A stretch of 64,000 bases of DNA from an uncultured Oleiphilus sp. (GCA_913020495.1 CAJWBJ010000004.1:1-64000); one strand, 5' to 3'. Shown: positions 35,599 through 45,749, numbered from the stretch's first letter. A program made the numbers and translations. The notes: generated from the letters alone by a model not told the origin.

Positions 35599-36000
35599 TC
35601 AATTCTTCAGTTCGGAGGGAGCGGGATCGCAGCCTATTTTTCCGCCTAATGCTGAGAAAGCCAAACCTGCAATAACAATAATTATCGCTTTATAATTCAG
35701 TAATGTTGAATCCCCTGCACCTAGTAGTGATAGTGCTGCAACTGTAAAACCGACAATGGCAGCGTGAGTAATTTTTCTCTTATCGGTTAATATTGAAGTA
35801 AATAGCCCGCCACAAATGAAACAAATAGCATAGGTTCCCGCACTAAGGCAAAACCATAACGGCTCTTTATACTCCTTGAAGAATGTATAATCTGTAGAGG
35901 CAGTGCCGATGTAGGAAGCAAGTAAAATATAAGCCAGCTGGCCAGTGAGGAGAATGACGATGGTTAAAATAGTGCCGATAAATAATGCTTTGATGCTCAT
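35599..36000 (-). CDS. Hypothetical four-helix membrane protein
   Basis: 133 aa with four predicted membrane helices (about residues 5-28, 48-68, 78-97 and 102-121) and short polar ends; the last is followed by CDPAPSELKN. Nothing recognised beyond a resemblance to small uncharacterised inner-membrane proteins. The ATG has only a distant GAAGG. It is transcribed toward the Csr-type RNA, which has its own promoter. Coding status is supported by codon pattern and hydrophobic segmentation, not by family match. Confidence 0.6.
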   Translation of the reverse strand: MSIKALFIGTILTIVILLTGQLAYILLASYIGTASTDYTFFKEYKEPLWFCLSAGTYAICFICGGLFTSILTDKRKITHAAIVGFTVAALSLLGAGDSTLLNYKAIIIVIAGLAFSALGGKIGCDPAPSELKN

Positions 36001-36168
36001 TTAGTTTATTAACCTTCATTAATGGCGTACTCGGTTATCTTACCGCAGCGTCAGTAATTAGGCCTTGACTTAGAACAAGTGCACCAAAGCGAAATGTCTT
36101 GGAGTGAACCCCGATTATTATTGGCTTAAGCGGATTAACTCAGTTACGCATACTCTTGAAAAACAGGC

Positions 36169-36199
36169 TAATATCTAATGTATGTTAGATATTATTTTT
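36169..36199 (+). promoter_or_regulatory. Inverted repeat followed by T-run in leader of the cysteine-synthase-like gene
   Basis: TAATATCTAA and TTAGATATTA (perfect 10 bp) flank a 6-nt spacer and are followed by TTTTTG, 44 bases before the start codon at 36243. It could be an operator palindrome or an AT-rich attenuator. GC content of the stem is too low for a firm terminator call. Confidence 0.45.
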
Positions 36200-36242
36200 G
36201 TGGATTTTGATTTTTTGAACGAACATTTATTTGGAGAAATAC

Positions 36243-37307
36243 ATGTCAAACTGGGTAAACCAGGCGATACAAAAAATTGAGGCTGACTTTCAGCGCTCTG
36301 CCGATACGCATTTAGTTAAAGTTCCGCTTCCAGCAATTGAAGGTATCGACCTTTACCTGAAAGATGAATCCACTCATCCTACTGGAAGTTTGAAGCATCG
36401 ACTGGCCCGATCACTTTTCTTGTATGCATTATGTAATGGGAAAATTAAGCAAAATACCACCATAATTGAGGCATCATCCGGTAGCACCGCAGTCTCTGAG
36501 GCCTATTTTGCGAGATTGTTGGGTTTAAAGTTTATCGCTGTTGTTCCCAAAGGCACTTCAAAAGAAAAGATAGAACAAATTGAGTTCTACCAAGGGCAAT
36601 GTCATTTTGTAAATCCTATGGATCTTTATGCTGAGTCTGAAAAGCTTAGCAAAAAGACGCAGGGGTATTACATGGACCAATTTACCTTTGCCGAAAGGGC
36701 AACCGACTGGCGAGGAAATAATAATATAGCCGACAGTATTTTTCAGCAAATGCAGCTAGAGGAATTTCCTATTCCAAAATGGATTGTGGTCAGTGCAGGA
36801 ACCGGTGGAACTTCAGCCACTATCGGACGTTTTATACGTTATTGTGGCCATGAAACAAAACTTTGTGTGGCTGACCCTAGTCATTCTGTCTTTTATGACT
36901 ATTTTAAGAGCGGTGATTCGTCAATAACACAAAGTAAAAGTTCCTGCATTGAAGGTATAGGTCGACCAAGAGTAGAGCCTTCGTTTATTAAAGATGTTAT
37001 TGATGAGATGATAAAAGTTCCAGATGCAGCTGCTTATGCTTGCATTCATTTCTTGGAATCAATACTGAATCGTCGTTGCGGGGGCTCAACCGGCACTAAT
37101 TTATTTTCAGCGTTTCAGTTAATAGAGAAGATGGTCAAAAAGGGTGAAAGAGGAAGCGTTGTATCGATGATTTGTGATTCAGGAGACCGATATTTAAATA
37201 CATATTACAATTCTGAATGGCTCAATAAGCAAGGCGTCATTAAAGATATGGAAAGCTATACAAAAAAAATTAATCAGTTTTACCGTAATGGTCAGGGTCT
37301 GAATTAA
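36243..37307 (+). CDS. PLP-dependent cysteine synthase family protein
   Basis: Fold-type II pyridoxal-phosphate enzyme. The ATG at 36243 has GGAG six bases upstream; the track start at 36231 is a TTG inside that site. Visible features are the PLP lysine in GSLKHRLA (~residue 41), the Asn-loop equivalent [15 protein letters not shown], and the phosphate-binding [12 protein letters not shown]. The sequence is closer to the uncharacterised cysteine-synthase-like/Cds1 (L-cysteine desulfhydrase) branch than to CysK or CysM, since it lacks the CysK-type TSGNTG and has a Cys-rich [11 protein letters not shown] segment. Likely substrate a cysteine-like amino acid; direction of reaction unknown. A terminator follows. 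Confidence 0.8.
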   Translation: MSNWVNQAIQKIEADFQRSADTHLVKVPLPAIEGIDLYLKDESTHPTGSLKHRLARSLFLYALCNGKIKQNTTIIEASSGSTAVSEAYFARLLGLKFIAVVPKGTSKEKIEQIEFYQGQCHFVNPMDLYAESEKLSKKTQGYYMDQFTFAERATDWRGNNNIADSIFQQMQLEEFPIPKWIVVSAGTGGTSATIGRFIRYCGHETKLCVADPSHSVFYDYFKSGDSSITQSKSSCIEGIGRPRVEPSFIKDVIDEMIKVPDAAAYACIHFLESILNRRCGGSTGTNLFSAFQLIEKMVKKGERGSVVSMICDSGDRYLNTYYNSEWLNKQGVIKDMESYTKKINQFYRNGQGLN

Positions 37308-37379
37308 CTAGCTGTGAATCAATTTAATACAATCGCTATGTAGGGGTAGTATGCATGTCGGGCATAAAGTAAATGTGAT

Positions 37380-37409
37380 AACCTAGCCGCACATTGAAAC
37401 TAGGTTTTT
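37380..37409 (+). terminator. Intrinsic terminator of the cysteine-synthase-like gene
   Basis: A 7-bp stem (AACCTAG / CTAGGTT), 13-nt loop, then a T-tract, lying 72 bases after the stop and just before the pgm start. Good configuration, modest stem strength. Confidence 0.65.
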
Positions 37410-37421
37410 AAGAGATTATTT

Positions 37422-39062
37422 ATGAGTACTCACCCTCTGGCTGGAAAGCCCGCTCCCCAAGAACTTTTAACGAACATACCTCAGTTAGTCGCTCATTATT
37501 ATAAAACCATTCCGGAACCTTCATGTGTAGAACAAGCTGTCTCATTTGGTACTTCTGGCCATCGAGGCTGTTCTTTTAATGGCAGTTTTAATGAATATCA
37601 TATTTTAGCAATTTGCCAAGCTCTATGTGAGTACAGGCTTGCGAATGGAATTAGTGGGCCCTTATTTTTGGGTAAAGATACGCACGCTTTATCGGAACCA
37701 GCCCTGATCAGCTCGCTTGAGGTTTTTGCTGGTAATAATGTTGAAGTAAGAATTCAATCGGGTGGTGGTTATACGCCTACACCGGTTATTTCACATGCTA
37801 TTCTAAGCTACAACCTAGGTCGTAAAAATGGGTTTGCTGATGGTGTTGTCATTACACCTTCACACAACCCTCCTCAAGATGGCGGGTTCAAATATAACCC
37901 TCCTCATGGTGGACCGGCTGATACCAATGTGACCGCGATTATACAGAAAAGAGCGAACGAGCTGATACTGCAAAACCTAAAAGGTGTTAAGCGTTGCCTT
38001 TTTGAAAAAGCGTTACGTGCAGATTCAACACAAGAAATAGATTTTATTATGCCTTATGTTAACGATCTCGAAAATGTTGTTGATATGAAAGCAATCGCTG
38101 CCAGTAATATAAAAATTGGTGTCGATCCTATGGGGGGAAGCGGAATTGCTTACTGGGAACCCATTGCAGAGAAATACTCACTTGATCTTGATGTTGTGAA
38201 CAAACGTGTTGATCCAACTTTCTCATTTATGCGTGTTGATAAAGATGGCAAAATTCGAATGGATTGTTCATCCGCCTTTGCAATGGGGCAACTCATAGAA
38301 TTAAAGGACCGGTTTGATATAGCATTTGGTAATGATCCTGACTATGATCGCCATGGAATAGTGACTAAGAGCTCTGGTTTGTTAAACCCTAATCACTATC
38401 TTGCTGTTGCTATTGACTATCTATTTACACATCGCCCTCAATGGCAGAAGAATGTCAGTATCGGTAAAACGTTGGTATCAAGCGGAATGATCGATCGGGT
38501 CGCTAACGCAATGGGGCGTCAACTCAAAGAAGTGCCTGTCGGCTTTAAGTGGTTTGTTGAGGGGCTGAATGCCGGGCAGCTTGGCTTTGGTGGCGAAGAA
38601 AGTGCCGGAGCCTCATTTTTACGTTTTGACGGAACAGCCTGGAGCACAGATAAAGATGGGATCATTATGGATCTTTTAGCCGCAGAAATTTTAGCTGTTA
38701 CAGGTAAAGATCCGGGAGTGCGTTACTCAGAGCTAGAGACTAAATTTGGTTCTCCTGTATATGAGCGGCTTGATGCTCCTGCAACCAAGCAGCAAAAAGA
38801 AAAGCTTAAACAGCTATCTGCCGAACAAGTGACTGCTGACCAACTGGCTGGTGAGAACATCCTTAGCAAACTCACTGAAGCACCTGGAAATGACGCAGCA
38901 ATAGGCGGTTTGAAGGTGACAACAGAAAATGGTTGGTTTGCAGCTAGGCCATCCGGAACAGAAGACGTCTACAAAATATACGCAGAAAGTTTTTTAGGTA
39001 AAGAACATTTGAACAAGATACAAACTGAAGCCAAAAAACTGGTTGATTCAACTATTAGTTAG
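37422..39062 (+). CDS. pgm: Phosphoglucomutase (alpha-D-glucose specific)
   Basis: Interconverts glucose-1-phosphate and glucose-6-phosphate, linking glycolysis with glycogen and envelope sugar synthesis. 546 aa, the length of E. coli Pgm. Active-site segments are complete: [17 protein letters not shown] near residue 45, phosphoserine loop [20 protein letters not shown] (Ser ~147), metal-binding [13 protein letters not shown], sugar-binding [11 protein letters not shown] and phosphate-binding [10 protein letters not shown]. Start follows AAGAGA; flanked by terminators, so probably monocistronic. Confidence 0.96.
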   Translation: MSTHPLAGKPAPQELLTNIPQLVAHYYKTIPEPSCVEQAVSFGTSGHRGCSFNGSFNEYHILAICQALCEYRLANGISGPLFLGKDTHALSEPALISSLEVFAGNNVEVRIQSGGGYTPTPVISHAILSYNLGRKNGFADGVVITPSHNPPQDGGFKYNPPHGGPADTNVTAIIQKRANELILQNLKGVKRCLFEKALRADSTQEIDFIMPYVNDLENVVDMKAIAASNIKIGVDPMGGSGIAYWEPIAEKYSLDLDVVNKRVDPTFSFMRVDKDGKIRMDCSSAFAMGQLIELKDRFDIAFGNDPDYDRHGIVTKSSGLLNPNHYLAVAIDYLFTHRPQWQKNVSIGKTLVSSGMIDRVANAMGRQLKEVPVGFKWFVEGLNAGQLGFGGEESAGASFLRFDGTAWSTDKDGIIMDLLAAEILAVTGKDPGVRYSELETKFGSPVYERLDAPATKQQKEKLKQLSAEQVTADQLAGENILSKLTEAPGNDAAIGGLKVTTENGWFAARPSGTEDVYKIYAESFLGKEHLNKIQTEAKKLVDSTIS

Positions 39063-39222
39063 GATAACTTTTTAAGTGTGTATAGCATTTATATCGGGAT
39101 ACCAAGCTGCCATAATTTAGTAGCTTTTGTTTCGAGTTGTTCGAATTTATTCCGACGCACGCTGAGAACCATACTTCATTGTTTTCAAGACCTGTATTGA
39201 ATTAATAGGAGCACTAGTCGGT

Positions 39223-39714
39223 ATGAATAAAATACTTGTAAGTGCTTGTCTTCTTGGTAAGCGTGTTCGATATGATGGGAAAAAGTTAGACGTTTCAGGT
39301 GAAATACTTCAAAGCTTGATGAAGGAAGAATGTGTTGTTTCTGTGTGCCCTGAAGTGGATGCTGGAATGAGTATTCCCCGAACGCCTGCTGAAATTTCGG
39401 GTGGTGACGGGGATGATGTGTTGTTAAGAAGGGCGTCAGTCATCACCAAGACTGGTGAAGATGTAACGGATATCTTCTCGTCGGGGGCTAACATTGCACT
39501 TTCATTATGTATGAAGCATAAGATACGGGTTGCAATACTTTCTGAATCGAGCCCTTCATGTGGAAGTACAAGGATTTACGATGGACAATTTTCCGCAAGT
39601 AAGATTGACGGTGTGGGGGTTACTACCGCGCTACTAAGACAGCATGGTATTAAAGTATTCAATCAGTTCGAAATACATAAGGCCCACGAAGCATTGCGTC
39701 AAGCAGGAGGCTGA
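39223..39714 (+). CDS. DUF523 family protein
   Basis: 163 aa with the DUF523 hallmarks: ILVSACLLGKRVRYDGK, VCPEVDAGMSIPRTPAEI and the Cys motif LSESSPSCGSTRIYDG. Conserved cysteines (SACLLG, VCPE, SPSCG) suggest a bound metal or Fe-S cluster. Family function is not established. AGGAG lies 11 nt upstream of the ATG. Not clearly in an operon with neighbours. Confidence 0.88.
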   Translation: MNKILVSACLLGKRVRYDGKKLDVSGEILQSLMKEECVVSVCPEVDAGMSIPRTPAEISGGDGDDVLLRRASVITKTGEDVTDIFSSGANIALSLCMKHKIRVAILSESSPSCGSTRIYDGQFSASKIDGVGVTTALLRQHGIKVFNQFEIHKAHEALRQAGG

Positions 39715-39747
39715 TACAATGCCCGTGTGGATGAAGAAAGTTAGACC

Positions 39748-40170
39748 CTAGCTGCAGTCATAAGCTTTGCGCATATCATAATAAACCTTCTTTAAGAGTG
39801 CCTCTAACGCAGGTAGTTTGATATCTGAAAATTTGTGTAAGATTAATGTGCTACCGCTGTATTTAACATGACCAATTTTTTGAATTAAAGCGTCATAATT
39901 TTCTAAGCCCGGCATCACATGGATGCTTATATTTTGCAAGCTTGGCGTAAAAGATATAACCGGCCACTTTCCTTTGCGCCCTGTTTTATAAAGGTATTGG
40001 TACTGACCAAAACCAATTGATTTATCGCCCCAGACGACGGCTTCTTCTTTACTTACTTGTTTCATCATGTTCAGCAGGGTGAGGCTGTCATGATTACGTC
40101 TCACATGTTCTATGTTATTGATCAGCTTTAATGGGTCGGTATCTGTAGGGTGGGATTCAAAATCTATCAT
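39748..40170 (-). CDS. DUF1801 domain-containing protein
   Basis: 140-aa cytoplasmic protein with the DUF1801/YdhG-like pattern: EEAVVWGDKSIGFGQYQYLYKTGRKGKWPVISFTPSLQNISIHVMPGL (in part), YSGSTLILHKFSDIKLPALEALL. Family members are small and of unknown function. It is 21 bases downstream of the GlpD-like gene start region on the same strand's far side (i.e. follows that gene), so co-transcription with it is likely. Confidence 0.75.
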   Translation of the reverse strand: MIDFESHPTDTDPLKLINNIEHVRRNHDSLTLLNMMKQVSKEEAVVWGDKSIGFGQYQYLYKTGRKGKWPVISFTPSLQNISIHVMPGLENYDALIQKIGHVKYSGSTLILHKFSDIKLPALEALLKKVYYDMRKAYDCS

Positions 40171-40191
40171 GAATGCTTGAGCCTGTTTTAG

Positions 40192-41796
40192 TTAGCAGTT
40201 TTCGCGAAAGTACTCATCATACTTTTCCTGAGCCAGATCGCCAAAAAGAATTTGGCAGGCTTCCATTAAACCGGGTGAATTTTTAAGGTCCTCTCTACGA
40301 ACGACCAGAGATATTTTTGAGCGACGCCTTAAGAAATCTTCAAGCTTGGTAATCATTTCACGTTTTGCTGCTTGTTCAATTTCACCACGGGTGTACTCGG
40401 CATTCTCAATAAGGAGTTCAGCTTCTTTAGGGTTATTGCGAATACTTTCAAGCAAGGTTATAGCATTATCACCATAACGGCGCCAAAAACGTGTGCTGAG
40501 TGGTTCAGAGGAGGTGGCGTCGGTAAGCTTATCTAAATTCATTAAATTGGCTCGATGAAGGAATTCATCCTTAACACTATCATGTGGTTCGCCATACCAT
40601 TTTTTATTTGGGTAAGCGGCTTTTATTCCCATCTTATCGAGCACATCAACGACTTCATTTCCGACATTTATACAGTCTGTTAACTTGCCACCAAAGATAC
40701 TTAAGTGCATGTCATCTTTATTAATATCAATGGCATGTTTTCGAGAAAGCTTTACCCAATCTGCTTTTCCACCAGAACCTGTTATAGCGAGAGGCCTTAC
40801 ACCGCAACGTTCAGCTATAACATCTGCTTTTGTTAGAGGTTTGGGTAAATTTACTAAGCTATTTACATTATCCAAAACAAACTGCCTGTCATCATCAGTC
40901 ACTGTTGCTTCAGGATTATCAACTTGTGTATCGGTAGTGCCAATACATGTTTTAGGCCCCATTGGTATAACAAAAAATAAACGGCCATCACTTGCAAAAA
41001 AAGTCAGTACACGTTTGCTATCAGTAATTTTATTAACGATTAAATGGATGCCTTTTGAAAAAACATGATGGTGAGCAGTTTTTTGCTGTGTAATATGATT
41101 ATGCTGGTCAACATAAGGGCCGCAGGCATTTACAATCGCTTTTGCCTTAATGCTAAAGCAATCGCCATTAATGGCGTCTTTCGCAGATATTAACCATCGT
41201 CCGTTTTCTCTCTTTGCATTGGTTGACTCAACATAGTTGGCAGCGATACAACCAAAATTTAGGCTGGAGCGAATAAAGTTAAAAACAAAACGGGCATCAT
41301 TGTCATAGAGGTAGCAATCAGAATACTCAAAGCCAGCTTTAGCATTCTTTGTGTTAACAACAGATTCTTCTACGTTGATAGTATTTTTTGTCAGGTAACG
41401 AGGTGACTTAGTAAAAAAACGCCCGATTATCCAATAAAACAGCGTGCCTAAGTAAACGAAAATCACCGGCATCCGAAAACCTTTTTGGATGGTGGTGAAG
41501 AAACGAATTTCCTGAACGGTGGAGGGATAGCTTTTTATTAAATGGTTTCTGCTTTTGCAAAGCTTGTTAACTAGGAATAGCTCAAAGTTTTCTAAATATT
41601 TGATTCCACCCCAAGCAAGGTTAGATGAGTTGGAACTGGTGAAACCAGCGAAGTCACCTTTATCAATTAGTGCGACTTTAACGCCTTTGGCTGAAAGGGC
41701 TGCTGCAGAAACCGCACCATTTATGCCTCCTCCAAGAATAACAACATCAAATTCATCTTGTTTTAGTTTTTCAATATTTGTTGCACGTAATGTCAT
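40192..41796 (-). CDS. FAD-dependent glycerol-3-phosphate dehydrogenase/oxidase (GlpD-like)
   Basis: Membrane-associated flavoenzyme of the GlpA/GlpD family that oxidises glycerol-3-phosphate to dihydroxyacetone phosphate. The N-terminal dinucleotide motif is VVILGGGINGAVSAAALSAKG, followed by SSNSSNLAWGGIKYLE and a second conserved stretch VIPMGPKTCIGTTDTQ and GVRPLA. The C-terminal DAO-type region (FWRRYGDNA) is complete at 534 aa. It differs enough from E. coli GlpD that another 2-hydroxyacid substrate is possible. No glpF, glpK or glpR nearby. Divergent from the DHH phosphoesterase gene. Confidence 0.8.
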   Translation of the reverse strand: MTLRATNIEKLKQDEFDVVILGGGINGAVSAAALSAKGVKVALIDKGDFAGFTSSNSSNLAWGGIKYLENFELFLVNKLCKSRNHLIKSYPSTVQEIRFFTTIQKGFRMPVIFVYLGTLFYWIIGRFFTKSPRYLTKNTINVEESVVNTKNAKAGFEYSDCYLYDNDARFVFNFIRSSLNFGCIAANYVESTNAKRENGRWLISAKDAINGDCFSIKAKAIVNACGPYVDQHNHITQQKTAHHHVFSKGIHLIVNKITDSKRVLTFFASDGRLFFVIPMGPKTCIGTTDTQVDNPEATVTDDDRQFVLDNVNSLVNLPKPLTKADVIAERCGVRPLAITGSGGKADWVKLSRKHAIDINKDDMHLSIFGGKLTDCINVGNEVVDVLDKMGIKAAYPNKKWYGEPHDSVKDEFLHRANLMNLDKLTDATSSEPLSTRFWRRYGDNAITLLESIRNNPKEAELLIENAEYTRGEIEQAAKREMITKLEDFLRRRSKISLVVRREDLKNSPGLMEACQILFGDLAQEKYDEYFRENC

Positions 41797-42015
41797 GATA
41801 CCGAGGCTTTATAATTTAAAGCTTTAATATAGAGCAAATTTTCTTTCAGGTCTGTTTTATTCATACTCAAATAATATTAGCCATATTTTGAAAATAAAGA
41901 ATAAATTCTTAGTGAGAATTTTTATAAAGTAAAAAGCACGTCTATACTTTTTTATTATGTCTTAAGCTAACCCCTATTTAATGCAAAGATGACAGATTAC
42001 TCTAAGGAGAGCCTA

Positions 42016-42945
42016 ATGGCCGATGAAAAATTCAGACTGATAACTCGAAGTGATTTTGATGGTCTCGTGTGCGCAGTTTTACTAAAACATCTTGATATGA
42101 TTGATGATATTACCTTTGTTCATCCAAAAGACATGCAGGATGGAAAAATCGAAGTCACCAGTAATGATATTTCAACAAATTTACCCTACGTTAATGGGGT
42201 TCACTTGGCCTTTGATCATCACTTATCTGAGACTATTCGAAATGAGAAAGTAAATAACCACATAATAGATCCTGAAGCACCTTCTGCTGCCAGAGTTGTG
42301 TGGGATCACTATGGGGCTTTGGATGCATTTCCCGCCACTTGGGTTGGGATGATGGAAGCAGTAGACAGAGGAGATTCTGCTCAATTTAATAAGGAACAGG
42401 TTCTTAATCCTGAAGGTTGGGATTTACTAAACTTTCTTATGGATGCACGCACCGGTCTTGGGCGATTTAGAGAGTTTAGAATTTCAAATTACAATCTTAT
42501 GATGGATTTGATTGATTATTGTAAAAATCACACCATCGATGAAGTAATGCAACTTCCGGATGTTCAAGAACGAATTAAGCTCTATAACGAGCAAGATGTT
42601 TTATTCAAGCAGCAATTGAAGGATTGCGCTACTGTGCATGGAAATCTTGTGGTGTTGGATTTAAGGGACCAAGAAATAATACATGCCGGTAATCGCTTTG
42701 TTATTTATGCATTATATCCAGAATGCAATATTTCTATTCATGTTATGTGGGGCTTTCAAAAGCAAAACACTGTGTTTGCAACAGGTAAATCAATTTTTGA
42801 CCGAGGTTCAAAAACTAACGTAGGGGAGCTAATGTTAAAGTATAATGGCGGAGGTCATCAAGCGGCGGGAACATGTCAGATTGAACACGAAAATTCTGAA
42901 GAAACATTGAAGGCGCTGATAAAAGAAATTAATCTGGACGGTTGA
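42016..42945 (+). CDS. DHH-family phosphoesterase (exopolyphosphatase-like)
   Basis: I start at the ATG at 42016 (MADEKFRLI), which has AAGGAG 7 nt upstream; the track start nine codons earlier does not. The DHH domain shows TRSDFDGLVCAVLL, a DHH motif in FDHHLS and VDRGDSAQ; the DHHA1 end shows GGGHQAAGTCQIE. These proteins hydrolyse phosphodiester or phosphoanhydride bonds using Mn2+; family members in gammaproteobacteria are often called exopolyphosphatases, but nanoRNA or cyclic dinucleotide substrates are also possible. Monocistronic. Confidence 0.85.
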   Translation: MADEKFRLITRSDFDGLVCAVLLKHLDMIDDITFVHPKDMQDGKIEVTSNDISTNLPYVNGVHLAFDHHLSETIRNEKVNNHIIDPEAPSAARVVWDHYGALDAFPATWVGMMEAVDRGDSAQFNKEQVLNPEGWDLLNFLMDARTGLGRFREFRISNYNLMMDLIDYCKNHTIDEVMQLPDVQERIKLYNEQDVLFKQQLKDCATVHGNLVVLDLRDQEIIHAGNRFVIYALYPECNISIHVMWGFQKQNTVFATGKSIFDRGSKTNVGELMLKYNGGGHQAAGTCQIEHENSEETLKALIKEINLDG

Positions 42946-42982
42946 AACTTGTCTCTATGACGCGCTTATCGGAAGAAAATAA

Positions 42983-43021
42983 AGTCTCTTGTAGATGGTA
43001 TTAATCTTATCTACAGAGACT
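42983..43021. terminator. Bidirectional terminator hairpin between convergent genes
   Basis: AGTCTC-T-TGTAGAT pairs with ATCTACA-GAGACT (13 bp with one bulged T) around a 12-nt loop. On the minus strand the stem is followed by TTATTTTCTT, so it best serves the REC-HD-GYP gene, whose stop is 6 bases away. It may also stop the DHH transcript. Confidence 0.75.
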
Positions 43022-43026
43022 GTAAA

Positions 43027-44112
43027 CTATTGATATTTCTCTGCAATTTCATAAAACAAATGTTCATTATCTAAAAATGCTTGTAGCATAACAGGGTCAA
43101 AATGTTGGCCTTTCCCTTCTTTCATGATTTCAATTACCTTTGAATGAGGGAATGCATCTTTATAACAACGACGAGACATCAGTGCGTCATAAACATCTGC
43201 TATCGCCATCAGTCTGGCTGAAACAGGGATGTCTTTCCCTACTAATTTCTCTGGGTAACCTGAGCCATCCCATTTTTCATGGTGAGAGTAAGCAATTTCT
43301 TGTGCATAAGTTAAGAAACTATTTTCACGTGCGCCTGACAACTCTCCTGAGTTTTTAAGTGCATCACCTCCTAGAGTGGAGTGTGTTTTCATGATTTCCC
43401 ACTCATCGGCGGTTAATTTTCCTGGCTTTAATAATACACAGTCAGGTATGCCGACCTTGCCGACATCATGTAATGGCGCGGTTCTGAAAATAGAGTCTAT
43501 AGCCGTGTCATCATCAAGTTCGTTTACATACTCAGGAAAGTGCCTGATCAATTGAGCCAGAATTTTAACGTAATGTTGTGTACGAATAATATGGTTGCCG
43601 GTTTCTTTGTCGCGTGTTAGCGCAAGATTCGTTAGAGCACTTATAATGACTTCTTGCGTATATCTTATTTCTTCAGTTCTTTCCTGTACTTTTTTTTCAA
43701 GCAGTTTGTTTTGGGCTGCAAGATCTTTCTTTGCTTGCCGAAGTGTTAATTGAGTTTGGACTCTGGCTTTAACGATAGCTGCTGAAATTGGTTTAGTAAT
43801 ATAATCGACAGCACCACGTAGTAGGCCCTCAGCTTCATCGCCTTCTTGATCCATGGCAGTCACAAAAATAACAGGTATTTCAGTCCAAGCAGGGTGCTCA
43901 TTGATTCTATCAAGTACCTCGCTTCCAGACATTTCTGGCATGTTGACGTCTAATAGAATTAAATCGATAGATTCGTGGTGTTCTTCTAATTGAGCGATTG
44001 CTTGGTTGCCACTTGTGGATGCGCGCAAATCATAATCCTGCTTTAATATCTCACTTAAAAGTCTTATATTAATTGGCTCATCATCAACGATCAAAATAGA
44101 AGGTTTACTCAT
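43027..44112 (-). CDS. Response regulator with REC and HD-GYP domains
   Basis: Cyclic-di-GMP phosphodiesterase output controlled by phosphorylation. The track TTG start is replaced by the next codon, ATG at 44112. REC domain (~1-120) has the acidic pair in IVDDEP and phosphoacceptor Asp in LLDVNMPEMSG, plus conserved Thr/Ser (VTAMDQ) and Lys (ITKP). A coiled linker (~125-155) leads to HD-GYP (~150-350) with HDVGKVGIPD and HHEKWDGSGYPEKL intact. Architecture matches RpfG/PdeB-type regulators. No sensor kinase gene is adjacent, so its partner is encoded elsewhere. Confidence 0.93.
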   Translation of the reverse strand: MSKPSILIVDDEPINIRLLSEILKQDYDLRASTSGNQAIAQLEEHHESIDLILLDVNMPEMSGSEVLDRINEHPAWTEIPVIFVTAMDQEGDEAEGLLRGAVDYITKPISAAIVKARVQTQLTLRQAKKDLAAQNKLLEKKVQERTEEIRYTQEVIISALTNLALTRDKETGNHIIRTQHYVKILAQLIRHFPEYVNELDDDTAIDSIFRTAPLHDVGKVGIPDCVLLKPGKLTADEWEIMKTHSTLGGDALKNSGELSGARENSFLTYAQEIAYSHHEKWDGSGYPEKLVGKDIPVSARLMAIADVYDALMSRRCYKDAFPHSKVIEIMKEGKGQHFDPVMLQAFLDNEHLFYEIAEKYQ

Positions 44113-44319
44113 CAAACTCTAGCTCTGTTAGTCATATATTCGGGTCATAAGTATGACCACTACGGTTACTTTAAGTATGCAGAGCAAGTGTATTAAGTCC
44201 AATTCATAAAGGAATATTTATCATTTATAAGAACCGAGTATATTTTTTGTTCGCATAACAGTCTGTAATGGTGTTATATAGGTTGCAAATCCTTTTATAT
44301 AAACCTTTGTCTTCAAGCT

Positions 44320-45024
44320 ATGATTGATGATCCATTTATTAGCGTTTTATTAGCGCCTATATTAATTAGCCAAGGAATATACACGCGTAGATCAACGCTT
44401 CAATTACCTGAAGCTAATGGAGCACGAACAGGGTTCGATGGTGTTGGTGAACCTATGAGTCTTTTAATTATAGGGGATTCAGCTGCCGCTGGTGTTGGTG
44501 TAGAGCATCAAAATCAGGCGCTTGCTGGTCAGCTTGTTTCAAAGCTAGCTTCTGATTACTCAGTATCTTGGCGACTAGAAGCCCAAACAGGGCTTAAAAC
44601 ATCTGATGTTGTGCAAATGCTTGAAGAAACCAAACCTTGCAAATCTGATGTTGTTGTTGTCTCACTAGGTGTGAATGATGTAACGAGTATTGTGAGGTTA
44701 AATGAATGGCTTTTATTACAAAAAAAGCTATGTTCACTTTTGGTTTCAAAGTTTGAAGCCAAGTTGGTTCTATTGAGTTATATTCCACCAATGGAGCGTT
44801 TCCCGTCATTACCTCAGCCGCTTCGTTGGTATTTGGGGCGTAGGTCAAGGTTTTTTAACTTGGCATTAGTTAAACAGGTTGGGGGGTGTTCAGGGCTTGA
44901 GTATTTAGATGTCAATTTCCCGGAAGAAGGTGACTTTATAGCTGAAGATGGTTTTCACCCAAGTGGTCTGGCATATGACCTTTGGTCTGAACGGATCGTT
45001 AAAGAAATCAGGCTTAAATTATAA
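44320..45024 (+). CDS. SGNH/GDSL hydrolase family protein
   Basis: 234-aa esterase-like protein. N-terminal hydrophobic segment (FISVLLAPILISQGIYTRR) followed by LQLPEANGARTG, typical of a widespread proteobacterial GDSL family. Block I is LLIIGDSAAAGVG (catalytic Ser), block III VVSLGVNDVTS (Asn), block V EDGFHPSGLAYDLW (Asp-His). The Gly of block II is less clear. Substrate unknown; some relatives act as lysophospholipases or arylesterases. Tail-to-tail with the rRNA pseudouridine synthase gene. Confidence 0.85.
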   Translation: MIDDPFISVLLAPILISQGIYTRRSTLQLPEANGARTGFDGVGEPMSLLIIGDSAAAGVGVEHQNQALAGQLVSKLASDYSVSWRLEAQTGLKTSDVVQMLEETKPCKSDVVVVSLGVNDVTSIVRLNEWLLLQKKLCSLLVSKFEAKLVLLSYIPPMERFPSLPQPLRWYLGRRSRFFNLALVKQVGGCSGLEYLDVNFPEEGDFIAEDGFHPSGLAYDLWSERIVKEIRLKL

Positions 45025-45026
45025 CG

Positions 45027-45749
45027 CTAGTTTTTAAATAAATTGATTTCGTTCTCATATAAGCTTCGACTTTCTCCTGCCAATAGGTTTGAGTCTAAAA
45101 TAATTCCTCCGATTGATATTCGATGTATTTTTATTACCGGATTTTTAAAACGTCCAAACATGCGTTTTATTTGGTGGTAACGTCCTTCAGTGAGTGTCAG
45201 TTCCGCTTCATTTTGATTGATGATTTTGAGCAAAACGGGTCGTGTCGTAATATCTTCGTATGGGAAATACATGCCATCATGAAAAGCTTCAATATAGTCT
45301 TGAGTGATTGGTTTTTCAGTTGTTACCCTGTAGTGCTTAGTGATTTTATTGTCGGGCGACATTAGTTTTCGTGACCATTCGCTATCATTTGTGAGTAACA
45401 ATAATCCAGATGAGTTTAGGTCTAACCGTCCTGTAATGTGTAGTGTGTGTTTGGAAGGGTGTTTGATTATATCGATAACTGTTTGGTGTATTTTGTCGCT
45501 GGTTGCGCTAACAACTCCTGTTGGTTTATGCAGCTTTAGATAATACGCCTGTGTATTTAAGAGCGGTTCACCATCAAAAAAAACTTGTGAGAATGGGTGA
45601 ATAATCTGTTGTACATCGGAAGCAATGGCGCCATCTACAACTATTCTTTTTTGTGCAAGAATAAGCCTGACATCACGCTTGTTAATATTTTTTTTGCTAC
45701 TAATAAAGCGATCCAATCGAGTTTTGGTTTGTAGGAATTGATCGCTCAA
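45027..45749 (-). CDS. rsuA: RsuA/RluE/F-family rRNA pseudouridine synthase
   Basis: Isomerises a uridine in rRNA, probably U516 of 16S. It has an N-terminal S4 RNA-binding domain (~residues 10-70; RLDRFISSKKNINKRDVRLILAQKRIVVDG in part), then the catalytic domain with the active Asp in GRLDLNSSGLLLLTND and the C-terminal EGRYHQIKRMFGRFKNPV signature. It begins with TTG overlapping the arfB stop (TTGA), so translation is likely coupled to arfB. Assignment to RsuA rather than RluF or RluE rests on overall pattern and length and is moderately sure. Confidence 0.86.
   Translation of the reverse strand: MSDQFLQTKTRLDRFISSKKNINKRDVRLILAQKRIVVDGAIASDVQQIIHPFSQVFFDGEPLLNTQAYYLKLHKPTGVVSATSDKIHQTVIDIIKHPSKHTLHITGRLDLNSSGLLLLTNDSEWSRKLMSPDNKITKHYRVTTEKPITQDYIEAFHDGMYFPYEDITTRPVLLKIINQNEAELTLTEGRYHQIKRMFGRFKNPVIKIHRISIGGIILDSNLLAGESRSLYENEINLFKN

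Noticed and set aside
41989-42015. Upstream ATG of the DHH phosphoesterase as start
   Set aside because: The AAGGAG ribosome site lies downstream of it, directly before the ATG at 42016.
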